A stretch of 64,000 bases of DNA from an uncultured Opitutaceae bacterium (GCA_937902925.1 CALFNN010000105.1:1-64000), one strand, 5' to 3'. Numbered from the stretch's first letter, positions 26,460 through 35,643 are shown. The notes: a model not told the origin generated them from the sequence alone. Translations and numbers: made by a program.

Positions 26460-29258
26460 CTACGCCATGGGCAACAGGGCCGGCGGAATCGCAGGCGGGG
26501 CGGATGAGGCGAACGCGGGTTGTGACGCACTCAGGTGGTGTTCGATGGCGTCGAGCGGCCCCCGCGGATTGTCGCCACCAGCGGAGCCAGGTGCGGCGGA
26601 AAGCCGCCGGCACAACTCCAGCAAGGTCGTGTCCGCCAGGAGCAGCGCCGACGACTGGAGATAGTGCGAGAGCCGGCGCAGGGCGCCGGAGTCGCCCGCG
26701 GCGACGGCGGCCTCGGTTTCGGCGCGCAGGTGCGGCCACTCGCGCCTAAGAAGAGCCCGCGTGCGGCCGGCCGCCTCGGGGGAGTTGAGCCGGTCGAAAA
26801 GGTTGGCGGCGGCGGCCGTGACCGGCACCGGAGCGACGGCTCGGGCCAGCGTTTCGAGCGAGACCGGTTTCACGAGAAACCGGTCGAAGCCCGCGTCGAG
26901 TGCCGCGGTGCGGACGGCGGGCAGCGCTTCCGCGGAGCAGGCGACAATCCGGAGCGAGGGACAACGCGCGCGAAGTTCGCGGGCGACCGCCACGCCGTCG
27001 ATCCCCGGCAGGTTGATGTCGAGGACGGCGACGTCGAACGCGCGGCCGGCGGAGGCCGTGAGTGCCGCGGCCCCGTCGGCGACGGCTTCGACGTCGTGAC
27101 CCAGGCAGTGAAGCGCCTCGACCAGCAACTCGCGGGTCGCCGTGTTGTCCTCGGCCAGCAGCACCCGCACCCCCGCCGGTTCCGCCCGCGCCACCCGCGC
27201 CACCCGCGCCACCCGCGCCGGATCGTCCGCGGCGACCGGGACCGGGAGGTTGTCAACTATTAGTTGACAACCTCCCGCGAGTTTCGGGGAGTCCCCGACG
27301 GAACCGGGGAGGGGGAAGGCGAGCTTCACGGTGAACTCGGCGCCGCCATCGGGGCGGTTGGCCGCCGTGACGGTGCCGCCCATCAGGGTGCAGAGCCGGC
27401 GGACGAGCGCGAGACCGACGCCGGTGCCCTCACGGGTGAACGTGCCGCCGGAGTCGAGGCGCGTGAAAAGCGTGAAGAGCTGCGGGATTTTTTCCGGCGG
27501 CAGGCCCGGACCGGTGTCGCGGACGACGAACAGGAGGGATCGAGGGAGTTGGGAGTCGAGAGGCGAGAGCGGAGAGTCCGACGGCGCGGCGGCACGGGTG
27601 ACATGAAGAGTGACGCCGCCGCGGATGGTGTATTTGACGGCGTTACCGAGGAGGTTGCCGAGGATCTGGCGCAGACGGGCTTCGTCGCCGACGAGTGCGT
27701 CGGACACGGTGGGGTCGACGGAGATCGTGAGTGCGAGGTGTTTCTCGGCCGCGGGTGCGCGCACGGTGTCTTCGACGGCGGCCAGCGCGTGGCGCAGGGA
27801 AAACGGCGCAGGACGCAGGAAGAACTGGCCGGCCTCGATCGTCCCGAGGTCGAGGAGATCGGTGACGAGGCGCAGCAGCAACCGGCCCTGCGCGTCGATG
27901 GCGGCGGCGTGGCGTTCGGCGGCAGGTTGCGCGCGGAGCAGTTCGGCCCGTCCGAGGATGGTTTGGAGCGGCGTGCGCAGTTCATGACCGAGGAACGCGA
28001 GAAATTCGGTTTTCGCCCGATCGGCGGCCTGCGTGCGCTCGAGGTCGAGCTGCCGGGTGTGTTCGAGTTGCTGGCGGGCGACGAGAACGAAGCCCATGGC
28101 GCAGAATGCCGCCAGGAGGCCGGCGAGCGCGACACCCGCGCGATGGGCGTGCGCGCGTTGGACCGCCCAAAACGCGTCGGGAAAATCGAGCGACAACCAG
28201 GCGGCGGGGTTCTCGAAGGCTCCCGGGATCAGCGGCGCGCAGGCGGTGACCACCAGCCGACCGGCGGCGGGGTCGGCCGGGATCACGAAGGCGTTGGAAC
28301 GTTCGGCGACCGCTTGTTCGGCGGCCGTCGCGGCGCGGGTGTCGACGAAGTCGCCGGCGGCCAGATCGACTGCGAAGACGCGGCCAGAGCGCAGTCTCCA
28401 AATCGAGGCAGCGGCGATCAAGGGATCGGTCGCGCGGAGGCCTTCGAGGTGGCGTGCGGCGGATTTGCGCGTTTCCGGATCGAGACGATCGTCGGAAAGG
28501 CGCTGGGCAAGACGACCCTGCAGCGAGGCGGCCGCGCGCTCGACTCGTCCGAGCACATCGGCTTGCTCGGCGGCGTCTGGCGATCGTTGGCGGAGAGAGG
28601 AGACCAACGGGCCGAGGATGGTTACGAGAACGAGACCGGCGGCGCAGGCGAGGGCGGCGCGAGTGCGCGTGGCCGGCATCGCAAAGCATGCCGCTCCGAG
28701 GCCGAGAGCGGCGGTCCACGGCGGGAGTGCGCTCCACGTTTCACCGGGAATGCCGTAGAGTCCGAGTCCGACACTCGCAAGGCGGAGGGCGACGCGGCGG
28801 CGCGAGTCGGTTTCGTGGTCGAGACAGCGCCAGAGCATCAGGGCGGCGGCGCCGCCGAGCAGGCCCGGCAGGGTCGAGTAGAGCACGTCGACGGGCAGGA
28901 ACCATCCGGGGCGTGCACTGCCCCCGATCGTCACAGCCCCGACCAGGGCGAGACATTCGACGGCCGGCAAGTGGGTGAAGGCGGGGACGTGGTGCCGGCC
29001 GGCATCGTTCCAGACGCGGCGGGCGAATTCCCAGAGCAGGAGGCCGCCGAGGACCGCGGCAAGTTGACGCCATTCCGGATCGACATCGATGACGAGGCCC
29101 GGCGCCGCGACGAGGAGGCGTGCCGCGCAAAAACCGAGCAACCAGCCGGCGTGGCGTCGTCCCACGGCACCTGGCAGGCTGGGCCAGACGGCGGCAAACA
29201 TGAGGGCGGCGAGCCAGCCGAGACAGGAGAGCAACGGGAGGTAGTCGGCGGGCGACAT
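26460..29258 (-). CDS. Hybrid sensor histidine kinase with receiver and HPt-like C-terminus
   Basis: 932 residues from the ATG at 29258. About seven or eight N-terminal membrane helices (1-220) are followed by an extracytoplasmic-type segment and a helix at 374-396. HisKA has His425 (AFLGHELRTPLQ). HATPase motifs are QILGNLLGNAVKY (N box), DTGPGLPP and GTGVGLALV. A receiver follows (about 697-812; acceptor Asp747 in VLDINLPG; Lys797). An HPt-like helical tail carries a His in RRLSHYLQSSALLLAD. This is a complete phosphorelay in one chain. The linker between HATPase and receiver carries an insertion (35-bp palindrome plus 9-bp tandem repeats). The membrane-protein gene upstream ends 13 bp before this start. 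Confidence 0.92.
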   Translation of the reverse strand: MSPADYLPLLSCLGWLAALMFAAVWPSLPGAVGRRHAGWLLGFCAARLLVAAPGLVIDVDPEWRQLAAVLGGLLLWEFARRVWNDAGRHHVPAFTHLPAVECLALVGAVTIGGSARPGWFLPVDVLYSTLPGLLGGAAALMLWRCLDHETDSRRRVALRLASVGLGLYGIPGETWSALPPWTAALGLGAACFAMPATRTRAALACAAGLVLVTILGPLVSSLRQRSPDAAEQADVLGRVERAAASLQGRLAQRLSDDRLDPETRKSAARHLEGLRATDPLIAAASIWRLRSGRVFAVDLAAGDFVDTRAATAAEQAVAERSNAFVIPADPAAGRLVVTACAPLIPGAFENPAAWLSLDFPDAFWAVQRAHAHRAGVALAGLLAAFCAMGFVLVARQQLEHTRQLDLERTQAADRAKTEFLAFLGHELRTPLQTILGRAELLRAQPAAERHAAAIDAQGRLLLRLVTDLLDLGTIEAGQFFLRPAPFSLRHALAAVEDTVRAPAAEKHLALTISVDPTVSDALVGDEARLRQILGNLLGNAVKYTIRGGVTLHVTRAAAPSDSPLSPLDSQLPRSLLFVVRDTGPGLPPEKIPQLFTLFTRLDSGGTFTREGTGVGLALVRRLCTLMGGTVTAANRPDGGAEFTVKLAFPLPGSVGDSPKLAGGCQLIVDNLPVPVAADDPARVARVARVARAEPAGVRVLLAEDNTATRELLVEALHCLGHDVEAVADGAAALTASAGRAFDVAVLDINLPGIDGVAVARELRARCPSLRIVACSAEALPAVRTAALDAGFDRFLVKPVSLETLARAVAPVPVTAAAANLFDRLNSPEAAGRTRALLRREWPHLRAETEAAVAAGDSGALRRLSHYLQSSALLLADTTLLELCRRLSAAPGSAGGDNPRGPLDAIEHHLSASQPAFASSAPPAIPPALLPMA
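27185..27220. repeat. Four 9-bp tandem repeats inside the hybrid kinase gene
   Basis: The unit CCCGCGCCA occurs three times perfectly and a fourth time with one mismatch. Read on the minus strand it encodes repeated Ala-Arg-Val residues (ARVARVARVARAE) in the linker before the receiver domain. Copy number could vary by slippage without breaking the frame. Confidence 0.8.
27243..27277. repeat. 35-bp perfect palindrome inside the hybrid kinase gene
   Basis: CGGGAGGTTGTCAACTA (27243-27259) is followed by a single T and the exact reverse complement (27261-27277). It encodes kinase residues 661-672 (AGGCQLIVDNLP). Its AT-rich core contrasts with the surrounding GC-rich code. It looks like a small palindromic repeat element inserted in frame into a tolerant interdomain linker. 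Confidence 0.8.
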
Positions 29259-29271
29259 CGCGGGAACGCGG

Positions 29272-31047
29272 TCAGGTTTTCGTGAGACGAGCGAGCAGGC
29301 CCGCGCGGAGATCCTGGGTTTTCCAGTAGGATTCGCCCACCTTTCCAAAAACCGGGGTGGAAATTCCCAACAGGGCCCGTCCGAGGAAATTCTTGAAGTG
29401 GGGACGGATATCCTCGGTGCTGAACCGGGCGGTGCGGGCAGCGATCTGGTCAAATTGCCGGTTGCCGATAAGCTCCTGGAGATCCGCGACAAACTCGCCG
29501 TAGAGATTCATGGTGGCATGGGGATTATAGACGAAAGGGCCGACAACATTGAGCGACCGCCGGAGCCAGGGGGAATTTACGTCCAGCAAATCGCCGACCG
29601 GTCGGACGAGTGAGGCCCGGAGGGTGAAGACGTATTCGGTCGCGACCAGCCGGCGGGCGCCGGCTGGACCGCCGCCGGGAACCGCGAGCGCGGCCACGAG
29701 GCGGGCACGCGCCACGGGTGAGATGGCGGTGTGGTCGAGGATGAATCCGGCGGTTTGCACGCTCATGCGTTCCATCACAATGGCGATCATCTGGCGCACG
29801 AGCGTGCGGTCGGACGGCTGAAGTTTGCGCGCGACCTGCAGGATTGGCAGCAGCGTATCGATCGCCTCGTCCCCATGGCCGGCGAGGGCTTGCAGACTCG
29901 CCATGGCGCAGCCGTGCTGCGACATCGTCCGCAGTGGAGCGAACGTGATGATCTCGGCATCGAACCGGGTGGGCGTGAGATCGCCGATGCGATCGAAGGC
30001 GTTTAGCTCGGCCCACCACGTGCGCATGGGAGCAAGGTCGGCCCAATCGGCCTCGATGTCGGCCTGGTGCGCGGTGAGAAAGGCGAGCCATTGACCGGGA
30101 TTTCCCGGGTCAAGCGCCTCGCCGGGCTTGAAGTTTTTCCAAATGCGGTCCGGCGCACGGAAGGTCTGGCCCAGCGGATGGTTTTTGCCGTAGCGCATCA
30201 GCACCTCGAAACTGTTTTCCGCGCCGGAAAACGCCGGGGAGATTTCCTCCATCGTCAGCGGGCGGCGGACGACCGGATCGTCAGTCGCCAGATAGGCGAA
30301 CACCGGCGCGAGCGTGAGGTAGCCGCCGCCGACCCACCACCACGAGTGCCGTCGCAGCCGCGATAAGGCGCCGAATACCACCGTCGGAACCAGTCCGACC
30401 AAAATAAGAACGAGGACAAGCGTGGAGACCGCTTCACTGTCGGCATTGTCGGTAAACCTCCAGATCAGGTCGCTGACCTCATCGAACAGCGGTCGGCAAA
30501 AGGCGACCAGGACCAGATCGGCGACCAGCACCGACGCGACCACGAGAGCGAGGAACACAAAACTGCGCGGCAAACCGGGACGCAGGCGCCAGGTGGCAAA
30601 GCCCAGCACGGCCAAGGTTACGACGATCATCGTCAGCGACAGGCCGTAGGTTTTCGAGAGGAACGTCCCGGTCAGAGAGACGAATCCACCGACGACCGAC
30701 GGGAAGGATGCGACCACGACCAGGTTGACCACCAGCGTCGAAATGACGGCAAGTCCGAAATAAACCCGGCCGCGCGGCGAGCGCATTGGCAGGCGACGGG
30801 CCACGGAGCCGAGAATGAGCGGAGTCAGCACGATCAACGCGAGGGCGACGGGCAAGCCGGCATCGAACGGGCGATGCTGTCCCCAAATCAGGCCCCCAAA
30901 GAGCTTGTGCATCTGCGGGAACGCCGTGAGCAGAACCAGATCGACAATGAACGTGAGTCCGAGCGTGAGGCCGAGCAGCGCGAGTCCGCGGAGAATACGG
31001 ATGGCGATCAAGCGGGGCGAAAGGGGAATAATTTCGGAGGTGCTCAT
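29272..31047 (-). CDS. Seven-helix membrane protein of unknown function
   Basis: 591 residues. Hydrophobic helices lie at about 18-42, 64-82, 95-115, 135-153, 162-184, 206-228 and 236-254, followed by a soluble region of about 335 residues (255-591) without a recognised motif. The soluble part is mostly helical and may be repeat-like (ALAGHGDEAIDTLLPILQVAR). It sits between a LuxR-type response regulator (109 bp upstream) and the hybrid kinase (13 bp downstream), all on one strand. An accessory or sensory role in that signalling pathway is an inference from position only. Confidence 0.7.
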   Translation of the reverse strand: MSTSEIIPLSPRLIAIRILRGLALLGLTLGLTFIVDLVLLTAFPQMHKLFGGLIWGQHRPFDAGLPVALALIVLTPLILGSVARRLPMRSPRGRVYFGLAVISTLVVNLVVVASFPSVVGGFVSLTGTFLSKTYGLSLTMIVVTLAVLGFATWRLRPGLPRSFVFLALVVASVLVADLVLVAFCRPLFDEVSDLIWRFTDNADSEAVSTLVLVLILVGLVPTVVFGALSRLRRHSWWWVGGGYLTLAPVFAYLATDDPVVRRPLTMEEISPAFSGAENSFEVLMRYGKNHPLGQTFRAPDRIWKNFKPGEALDPGNPGQWLAFLTAHQADIEADWADLAPMRTWWAELNAFDRIGDLTPTRFDAEIITFAPLRTMSQHGCAMASLQALAGHGDEAIDTLLPILQVARKLQPSDRTLVRQMIAIVMERMSVQTAGFILDHTAISPVARARLVAALAVPGGGPAGARRLVATEYVFTLRASLVRPVGDLLDVNSPWLRRSLNVVGPFVYNPHATMNLYGEFVADLQELIGNRQFDQIAARTARFSTEDIRPHFKNFLGRALLGISTPVFGKVGESYWKTQDLRAGLLARLTKT

Positions 31048-31155
31048 GGCTGGCGGTTGGGTTGCGAGGCCCAGCAGGGTAGAGAAAAAGAGGTCGCGGC
31101 GCGTCGGGCCGGCGGCCCGATTCGGAAGTAGGGGGCGGCCCGAGGCGGAGCGACG

Positions 31156-31836
31156 TCAACGGCGCCCGGCGGCTTGCACCCACTGTGCGGCGCGGGCAAC
31201 GAGGGCGGCGTGGGTGTCGACGCCGAGCTTGGTCTTGATGTTCTCACGGTGCGCCTCGACGGTTTTCACGCTGATGCCGAGTTTCTCCGCGATGTCGCGC
31301 GTGGAAAGCGCGAGACCGGTCAGGCGGTAGACGTGCAGCTCGCGATCGGTGAGCGCCGCTTCGGAAGTGGCCTGGGAGGCCGCGTTGCCGCGAAGATTCG
31401 CGAGCGTCGTGGCGGTGACGCGCGGGCTCACGTGGATGCCGCCGGCGGCGACCGTGCGGATGGCGCCGTAGAGCACGGGCAGCGGCTCCTGTTTCGACAC
31501 GTAGCCGTGGGCGCCGGCGCGCAGGCAGCGCTCGGCGTAGATTTCCTCGGGCTGGAGCGAAAAAACCAGCACGCGTGCGGCCGGCGCCAGCGTGGCGAGT
31601 TCGCCGATCAGCGTGAGGCCATCCTCGTGTTCCAGCATGAGATCGAGGAGGATGATATCGGGCGCGCAGGCGGGGGCGAGGGTTCGGGCCTCGCGGGCGG
31701 AGCCGGCACGACCGGCGATCGCGCATCCCCCCTCGCGCTCAAGGAGGCCGGCGAGGCCTTCGCGAACGACGGGATGGTCCTCGATGACGAGCACGCGGAC
31801 CAGCGTGACGGGGTGACGGACGGAGCCGGCGGACAT
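31156..31836 (-). CDS. NarL/FixJ-family response regulator
   Basis: 226 residues. The receiver domain covers about 13-130, with acidic residues in VLVIEDHP, phospho-acceptor Asp65 (IILLDLMLEHEDG) and Lys114 in HGYVSKQEP. A LuxR-type helix-turn-helix is at about 160-215 (LTDRELHVYRLTGLALSTRD, IAEKLGISVKTVEAHRENIK). It should bind DNA as a dimer when phosphorylated. The natural partner is probably the hybrid kinase encoded downstream in the same direction. Confidence 0.92.
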   Translation of the reverse strand: MSAGSVRHPVTLVRVLVIEDHPVVREGLAGLLEREGGCAIAGRAGSAREARTLAPACAPDIILLDLMLEHEDGLTLIGELATLAPAARVLVFSLQPEEIYAERCLRAGAHGYVSKQEPLPVLYGAIRTVAAGGIHVSPRVTATTLANLRGNAASQATSEAALTDRELHVYRLTGLALSTRDIAEKLGISVKTVEAHRENIKTKLGVDTHAALVARAAQWVQAAGRR

Positions 31837-31895
31837 GGCGCGAGCGCATGAAGCGCCCGCCCGGCAGGCGGCTCAAGCGGAATTCGTGCGCGGAG

Positions 31896-32954
31896 TCACC
31901 GCCGGGATGCAGGCTTCGGAGAGGGAACGCGGCTCTTCGTGATCGTGATGATGGCGACGGCGCCGATGATGATCGCAGCGGCGACGGCGATCCGCGGCGT
32001 CAGCGGTTCGTGAAGGACGGCCCACCCGAGGATGACGGCGACAATGGGATTCACGTAGGCGTAGGTGGAGACGCGGGCGGGCGTGCTGTGCTGGAGAAGC
32101 CAGACATAGATGGGATAGGCGACAAGCGAACCGGCGGTGACAAGATAACTCCATGCGAGCCACGAGTGAGTGCTGATGGTGGCGAGGTGGATGCGCGCGC
32201 TTTCGCCCGCGAGGAAACCGGTGGCGAGCATCGCGAAGCTCCCGCAGAGCATCTGGAGGGCGGCGGCCATGAGCGGCGCGGCGCCGCTTTTTGCGTGCTT
32301 GCCGTAGAGCGAGCCGCCCCACCACGAAAAGCTCGCGAAGAAAAGTGCAGCGAGCGCGAGCGGCGCGGGCCGGGCGCTCTCCGGCAAGGCACCGGGTCCG
32401 AGCAGGACGTAGAGGCCGGCGAATCCCGTCGCGAGACCGAGCCAGGTGGCGGTGGCGGGGCGCGAACCGCCCGGGCGAACCCAGTCCATGATGACCATGA
32501 TAAATGGCGACGCGCCGAGGATGAGGGTCGTGAGGCCGGAGGGAACTGTCTGCTCGGCCCAGGCGACGACCGCGTTGCCCCCGAGGAGAAGGCAGGTGCC
32601 GACGATGGCCTGATCGCGCCATTGTGCGGCGGTCGGCCATGACGCGCCACGAATCAAGAGCAGCGTAAAAAGAAAAGTCCCGGCAACGAGGAAGCGGGCG
32701 CCGGCCATGAGGAAGGGCGGCATGGTTTCGACTGCCACGCGGATGCCGAGGTAGGTGCTGCCCCAGATGAGATAGATCGCGGCGAAGGCGAGCAGGAAGG
32801 CGGTGCGGGACGGGGCGGGCGAAGTCGAGGTCACGGCGGGGGAGAGGGGAGCGGCCCGCGGGTGCGGGGCAAAATCGATGCCCGGGACGTGCGCCCGGCC
32901 CGGCCGGGCGAACAATTCGTGCGGCGGATGAGGGAGGGAGGCCGGCGCTTTCAT
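31896..32954 (-). CDS. EamA/DMT-family transporter
   Basis: 352 residues with about ten transmembrane helices arranged as two EamA repeats. Typical features are FAAIYLIWGSTYLGIRVAVE at the start of the first repeat and AYVNPIVAVILGWAVLHEPL near the end of the second. It is likely an exporter of amino acids or small metabolites (YedA/RhaT-like). The ATG at 32954 overlaps the DJ-1 gene stop (ATGA), which suggests translational coupling. A GTG at 32834 would remove a 40-residue Pro-rich tail lacking family similarity and give the usual length of about 312 residues, so the true start is uncertain. Confidence 0.87.
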   Translation of the reverse strand: MKAPASLPHPPHELFARPGRAHVPGIDFAPHPRAAPLSPAVTSTSPAPSRTAFLLAFAAIYLIWGSTYLGIRVAVETMPPFLMAGARFLVAGTFLFTLLLIRGASWPTAAQWRDQAIVGTCLLLGGNAVVAWAEQTVPSGLTTLILGASPFIMVIMDWVRPGGSRPATATWLGLATGFAGLYVLLGPGALPESARPAPLALAALFFASFSWWGGSLYGKHAKSGAAPLMAAALQMLCGSFAMLATGFLAGESARIHLATISTHSWLAWSYLVTAGSLVAYPIYVWLLQHSTPARVSTYAYVNPIVAVILGWAVLHEPLTPRIAVAAAIIIGAVAIITITKSRVPSPKPASRR

Positions 32955-33532
32955 GGGCGGCGGTATTCCATGTAATCCGCGGTCGCGATCGCGGCCGCGC
33001 GGCCGAGCAAGCGTTCAACCACATGCAGCGAGCAGTCGATGCCGGCCGAGATGCCGGCGGCGGTGAGAACCCGGCCGTTGTCGACGAAGCGTTCGGTCCC
33101 GACAATCTCGGTCTGCGGGGCGAGCTGCCGGAGTTCGGAAATATTTTCGTGATGGGTCGTCGCGCGCAGGCCGTCGAGGAGCCCGGCTTTCGCGAGGACG
33201 AGGGCACCGGTGCAGACCGACATCACGACCTCGGCGTGGCGGGCCTTCAGCCGGAGCCATTCGAGGAGCGCGGGTTTTCCCAGCAAGGGACGCGTGCCCG
33301 CGCCACCGGGGACGACGAGGATCTGCGGGGGTGGACAATTCTCCAGCGTGAAGTCGGGGAGGACCTTGAGGCCATTGCGGGCGCGCACGCTGCCAGGAGC
33401 GAGCCCGACGAGGAACGTGTGAAAGGGCGCATGTTCCTGCAGCTCGTCGGTGACGGCGAAAACCTCGAACGGGCCGGCAAAATCGAGGACCTCGGCGTCG
33501 TCAAAGACGAGGATGGCAACATTCTTTTTCAC
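32951..33532 (-). CDS. DJ-1/PfpI-family protein
   Basis: 193 residues from a GTG at 33532. The GTG overlaps the stop of the upstream acetyltransferase gene (GTGA). The nucleophile elbow Cys lies in VMSVCTGALVLAKAGLLDG and the fold starts VAILVFDDAEVLDFAGPFEV. Sequence is closest to the isonitrile hydratase/AraC-GATase1 branch without the DNA-binding part. Possible roles are isonitrile hydration, deglycation or sensing; none can be chosen. It is part of a GNAT-DJ-1-EamA coupled set. Confidence 0.87.
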   Translation of the reverse strand: MKKNVAILVFDDAEVLDFAGPFEVFAVTDELQEHAPFHTFLVGLAPGSVRARNGLKVLPDFTLENCPPPQILVVPGGAGTRPLLGKPALLEWLRLKARHAEVVMSVCTGALVLAKAGLLDGLRATTHHENISELRQLAPQTEIVGTERFVDNGRVLTAAGISAGIDCSLHVVERLLGRAAAIATADYMEYRRP

Positions 33533-34050
33533 GTGAGTTCCTTGAAGTAAACCACGGTGTCGATGAACGGTCCGTCGGGATCGCGGGCGTAGCGGGGAAT
33601 CGCGCCGACCCGCGTGTAGCCGCAGCGGGCGTAGAGGTTCAGGGCGTGGCCGGTGGCGCTCGTGTCGAGGACGATGAGCGTGCGATGGCGGAGCCGGGCG
33701 AAATCCTCGGCGACCGCCATGAGGGCGGTGCCGAGGCCGCGGCCGCGGTGCGAACGGAGCACGAGGAGTTTTTGAAGTTCGCAGCGGTGGAGGGAATTCG
33801 CGCGGGTCGCGAGTCCGAGTTGGACGCTGCCGACGATTAGGCCGGCGTCGCGGGCGACCAGGAGGACACGGGTGCCGGCGGCGACATCGGTGAAGATACC
33901 GGCCCAAAAGGCGGAGACGTCGGTTTCGGCCAGCGGCAGCATGAAGCCCACCGAGGCGCCGCCCTCGACCGCGTCGCGCAGGAGCGCGCCGAGGCCGGCC
34001 AGGTCGGCCGCGGCGGGCGGCGCCGAGAGGGCAACGATTTCTTCGGCCAT
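33529..34050 (-). CDS. GNAT-family N-acetyltransferase
   Basis: 173 residues. The acetyl-CoA pyrophosphate-binding motif RSHRGRGLGTALM (about 100-112) and the terminal beta-bulge region (LNLYARCGYTRVGAIPRYA) are clear. It transfers acetyl from acetyl-CoA to an amine; the substrate is unknown. It is the middle gene of a run with the MocR regulator 10 bp upstream and the DJ-1 gene overlapping downstream, which suggests these genes are transcribed together. Confidence 0.87.
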   Translation of the reverse strand: MAEEIVALSAPPAAADLAGLGALLRDAVEGGASVGFMLPLAETDVSAFWAGIFTDVAAGTRVLLVARDAGLIVGSVQLGLATRANSLHRCELQKLLVLRSHRGRGLGTALMAVAEDFARLRHRTLIVLDTSATGHALNLYARCGYTRVGAIPRYARDPDGPFIDTVVYFKELT

Positions 34051-34060
34051 GACGGCGGGT

Positions 34061-35503
34061 TCAGAGCTGCTTCTTCGCCAGTTCGCCGAGCGTCCGGAGG
34101 GCGGCCTCGACGGTGTCGCTCCACGGAATGCCGCAGTTCATGCGGAGGCAGTTCCGGTAGCGATCCTTCACGGAGAAGAGAGCGCCGGGAGCGGTGTTGA
34201 TGTGATGCTTCAAGGCGTCGCGGTGGAGCCGGAGCGTGTCGACCCCCGGCGGCAGCTCGAGCCAGAGGACAAAGCCGCCGTCGGGCCGGCTGAGCCGCGT
34301 GCCCTCGGGGAAGTGGCGCAGGATCGCCTGCGAGAAAAGGTGCAGTTGCTGGTGATACGCGCGGCGGATCGAGCGGAGATGATGATCGTAGCCGCCGTTG
34401 CGGAGGAAATCCGAGACGGTTTTCTGGAGCACGACGGGCGTGCCGAGCGTGTTGGTGAACTTGAGCCGGCGGACGCGCTCGAGGTAGCGGCCGGGGGCGC
34501 ACCAGCCGACGCGCAGCGAAGGCGCGAGGGTCTTGCCGAAGGAACTGCAGAGGAGCACGCGACCGTCGGTGTCCCAGGCCTTGAGCGGCTTGGGGCGGCG
34601 TTCGCCGAAATGCAGGTCGCCGTAGACGTCGTCCTCGATGACCGCGATGTCGAACTCCGCGGCGATCCGGTAGAGCTTCTCCTTGTTTTCGTCGGGCATG
34701 CAGGAGCCGAGCGGGTTCGAAAAGCTCGGCATGACGAGGAGGGCCTTGATGTCGTTGTTCGCGAGGGCTTCGCGGGTGGCATCGAGACAGATGCCGGTCC
34801 GTGGACCGGTGGGAATCTCGACGACGCGCAGACCCTGACTCTGGATGGTCTCGAGAAAACCGAAGTAGGTGGGCGTCTCGACGGCAACGGTATCGCCGGG
34901 CTTCGCCACGGCGCGCAGGGAAAGGTTGAGCGCCTCGGCGCAGCCGATCGTGACGACGAGTTCGTCGTGGGAGAGCGGACAGCCGGCCTGCAGGTAACGG
35001 CGGGCGATCTCGCGCGTCAGCGGATCGTAGGCCCAGTTCATCGCGTAGCGGCCGAGGAGCGCGGGGTCGTTGCGGCCGACGGCGGCGAGGATCCGGGCGA
35101 GCTTCTTCGTGGGAAAAAGCGTGTGGTCGGGGCAGGCGGCGCCGAAGGGCACGTAGGCGGGATTGGTCGCGAGCGTGAGGACTTCGGCCGTGAGATCGTT
35201 CACGCCCACGTAGCTCGGGCGCGCCATCGGGCGGGCCATGCGCGGCTCGGGCGTGTTGCTCGGGAGCCGCGGGCGGACGTAGTAACCCGACTGCGGGCGC
35301 GCTTCCACCCAGCCGCGATTCTCGAGGAGCGTGTAGGCCTGCAGGACGGTCGAGATGCTGACGTCGCGCTGGAGCGACATCCGGCGGACGGAGGGCAGCC
35401 GGTGGCCGGGGCGCAGGGTGCCCTGCTCGATCAACTGTTCGAGGGAACGCGCCAGCTCGACATACAGGGGAGCGGCGGCAGGCGGGGTCAGCGTCTGGAT
35501 CAT
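34061..35503 (-). CDS. MocR/PdxR-like regulator (GntR HTH plus aminotransferase domain)
   Basis: 480 residues from the ATG at 35503. An N-terminal GntR winged helix (about 12-78; GHRLPSVRRMSLQRDVSIST) is followed by a linker and a fold-type I PLP-dependent aminotransferase domain (about 110-475). The Schiff-base lysine is in CSSFGKTLAPSLRVGW. MocR regulators use PLP as a ligand; some control vitamin B6 genes, others unrelated pathways. No pdxS/pdxT lies nearby, so its target may be the GNAT/DJ-1/EamA genes that follow in the same direction, or itself. Confidence 0.9.
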   Translation of the reverse strand: MIQTLTPPAAAPLYVELARSLEQLIEQGTLRPGHRLPSVRRMSLQRDVSISTVLQAYTLLENRGWVEARPQSGYYVRPRLPSNTPEPRMARPMARPSYVGVNDLTAEVLTLATNPAYVPFGAACPDHTLFPTKKLARILAAVGRNDPALLGRYAMNWAYDPLTREIARRYLQAGCPLSHDELVVTIGCAEALNLSLRAVAKPGDTVAVETPTYFGFLETIQSQGLRVVEIPTGPRTGICLDATREALANNDIKALLVMPSFSNPLGSCMPDENKEKLYRIAAEFDIAVIEDDVYGDLHFGERRPKPLKAWDTDGRVLLCSSFGKTLAPSLRVGWCAPGRYLERVRRLKFTNTLGTPVVLQKTVSDFLRNGGYDHHLRSIRRAYHQQLHLFSQAILRHFPEGTRLSRPDGGFVLWLELPPGVDTLRLHRDALKHHINTAPGALFSVKDRYRNCLRMNCGIPWSDTVEAALRTLGELAKKQL

Positions 35504-35602
35504 GGGAGGAGGAGGGAACGAGGTGGCGGAACGGGCACAGGCTACGGGAAAACGGGACGGGCGGGCAGGGCTAGCGGGCGGAGTTTGCGACCAGCACAGT
35601 TT

Positions 35603-35631
35603 CATAAAACATGAAGGTGTGACCATGACAA
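35603..35631 (-). promoter_or_regulatory. Candidate sigma-70-type promoter for the MocR gene
   Basis: Reading the minus strand, TTGTCA (35626-35631) is separated by 17 bp from TTTATG (35603-35608). Both are close to consensus and stand out in GC-rich sequence. The predicted start would give a leader of about 95 nt. It is a sequence match only. Confidence 0.45.
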
Positions 35632-35643
35632 TTATTCCCGCTC

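Noticed and set aside
27185-27277. CRISPR-like repeats
   Set aside because: The 9-bp units are directly tandem without spacers and lie in a coding linker. No CRISPR array or cas gene was seen in the window.
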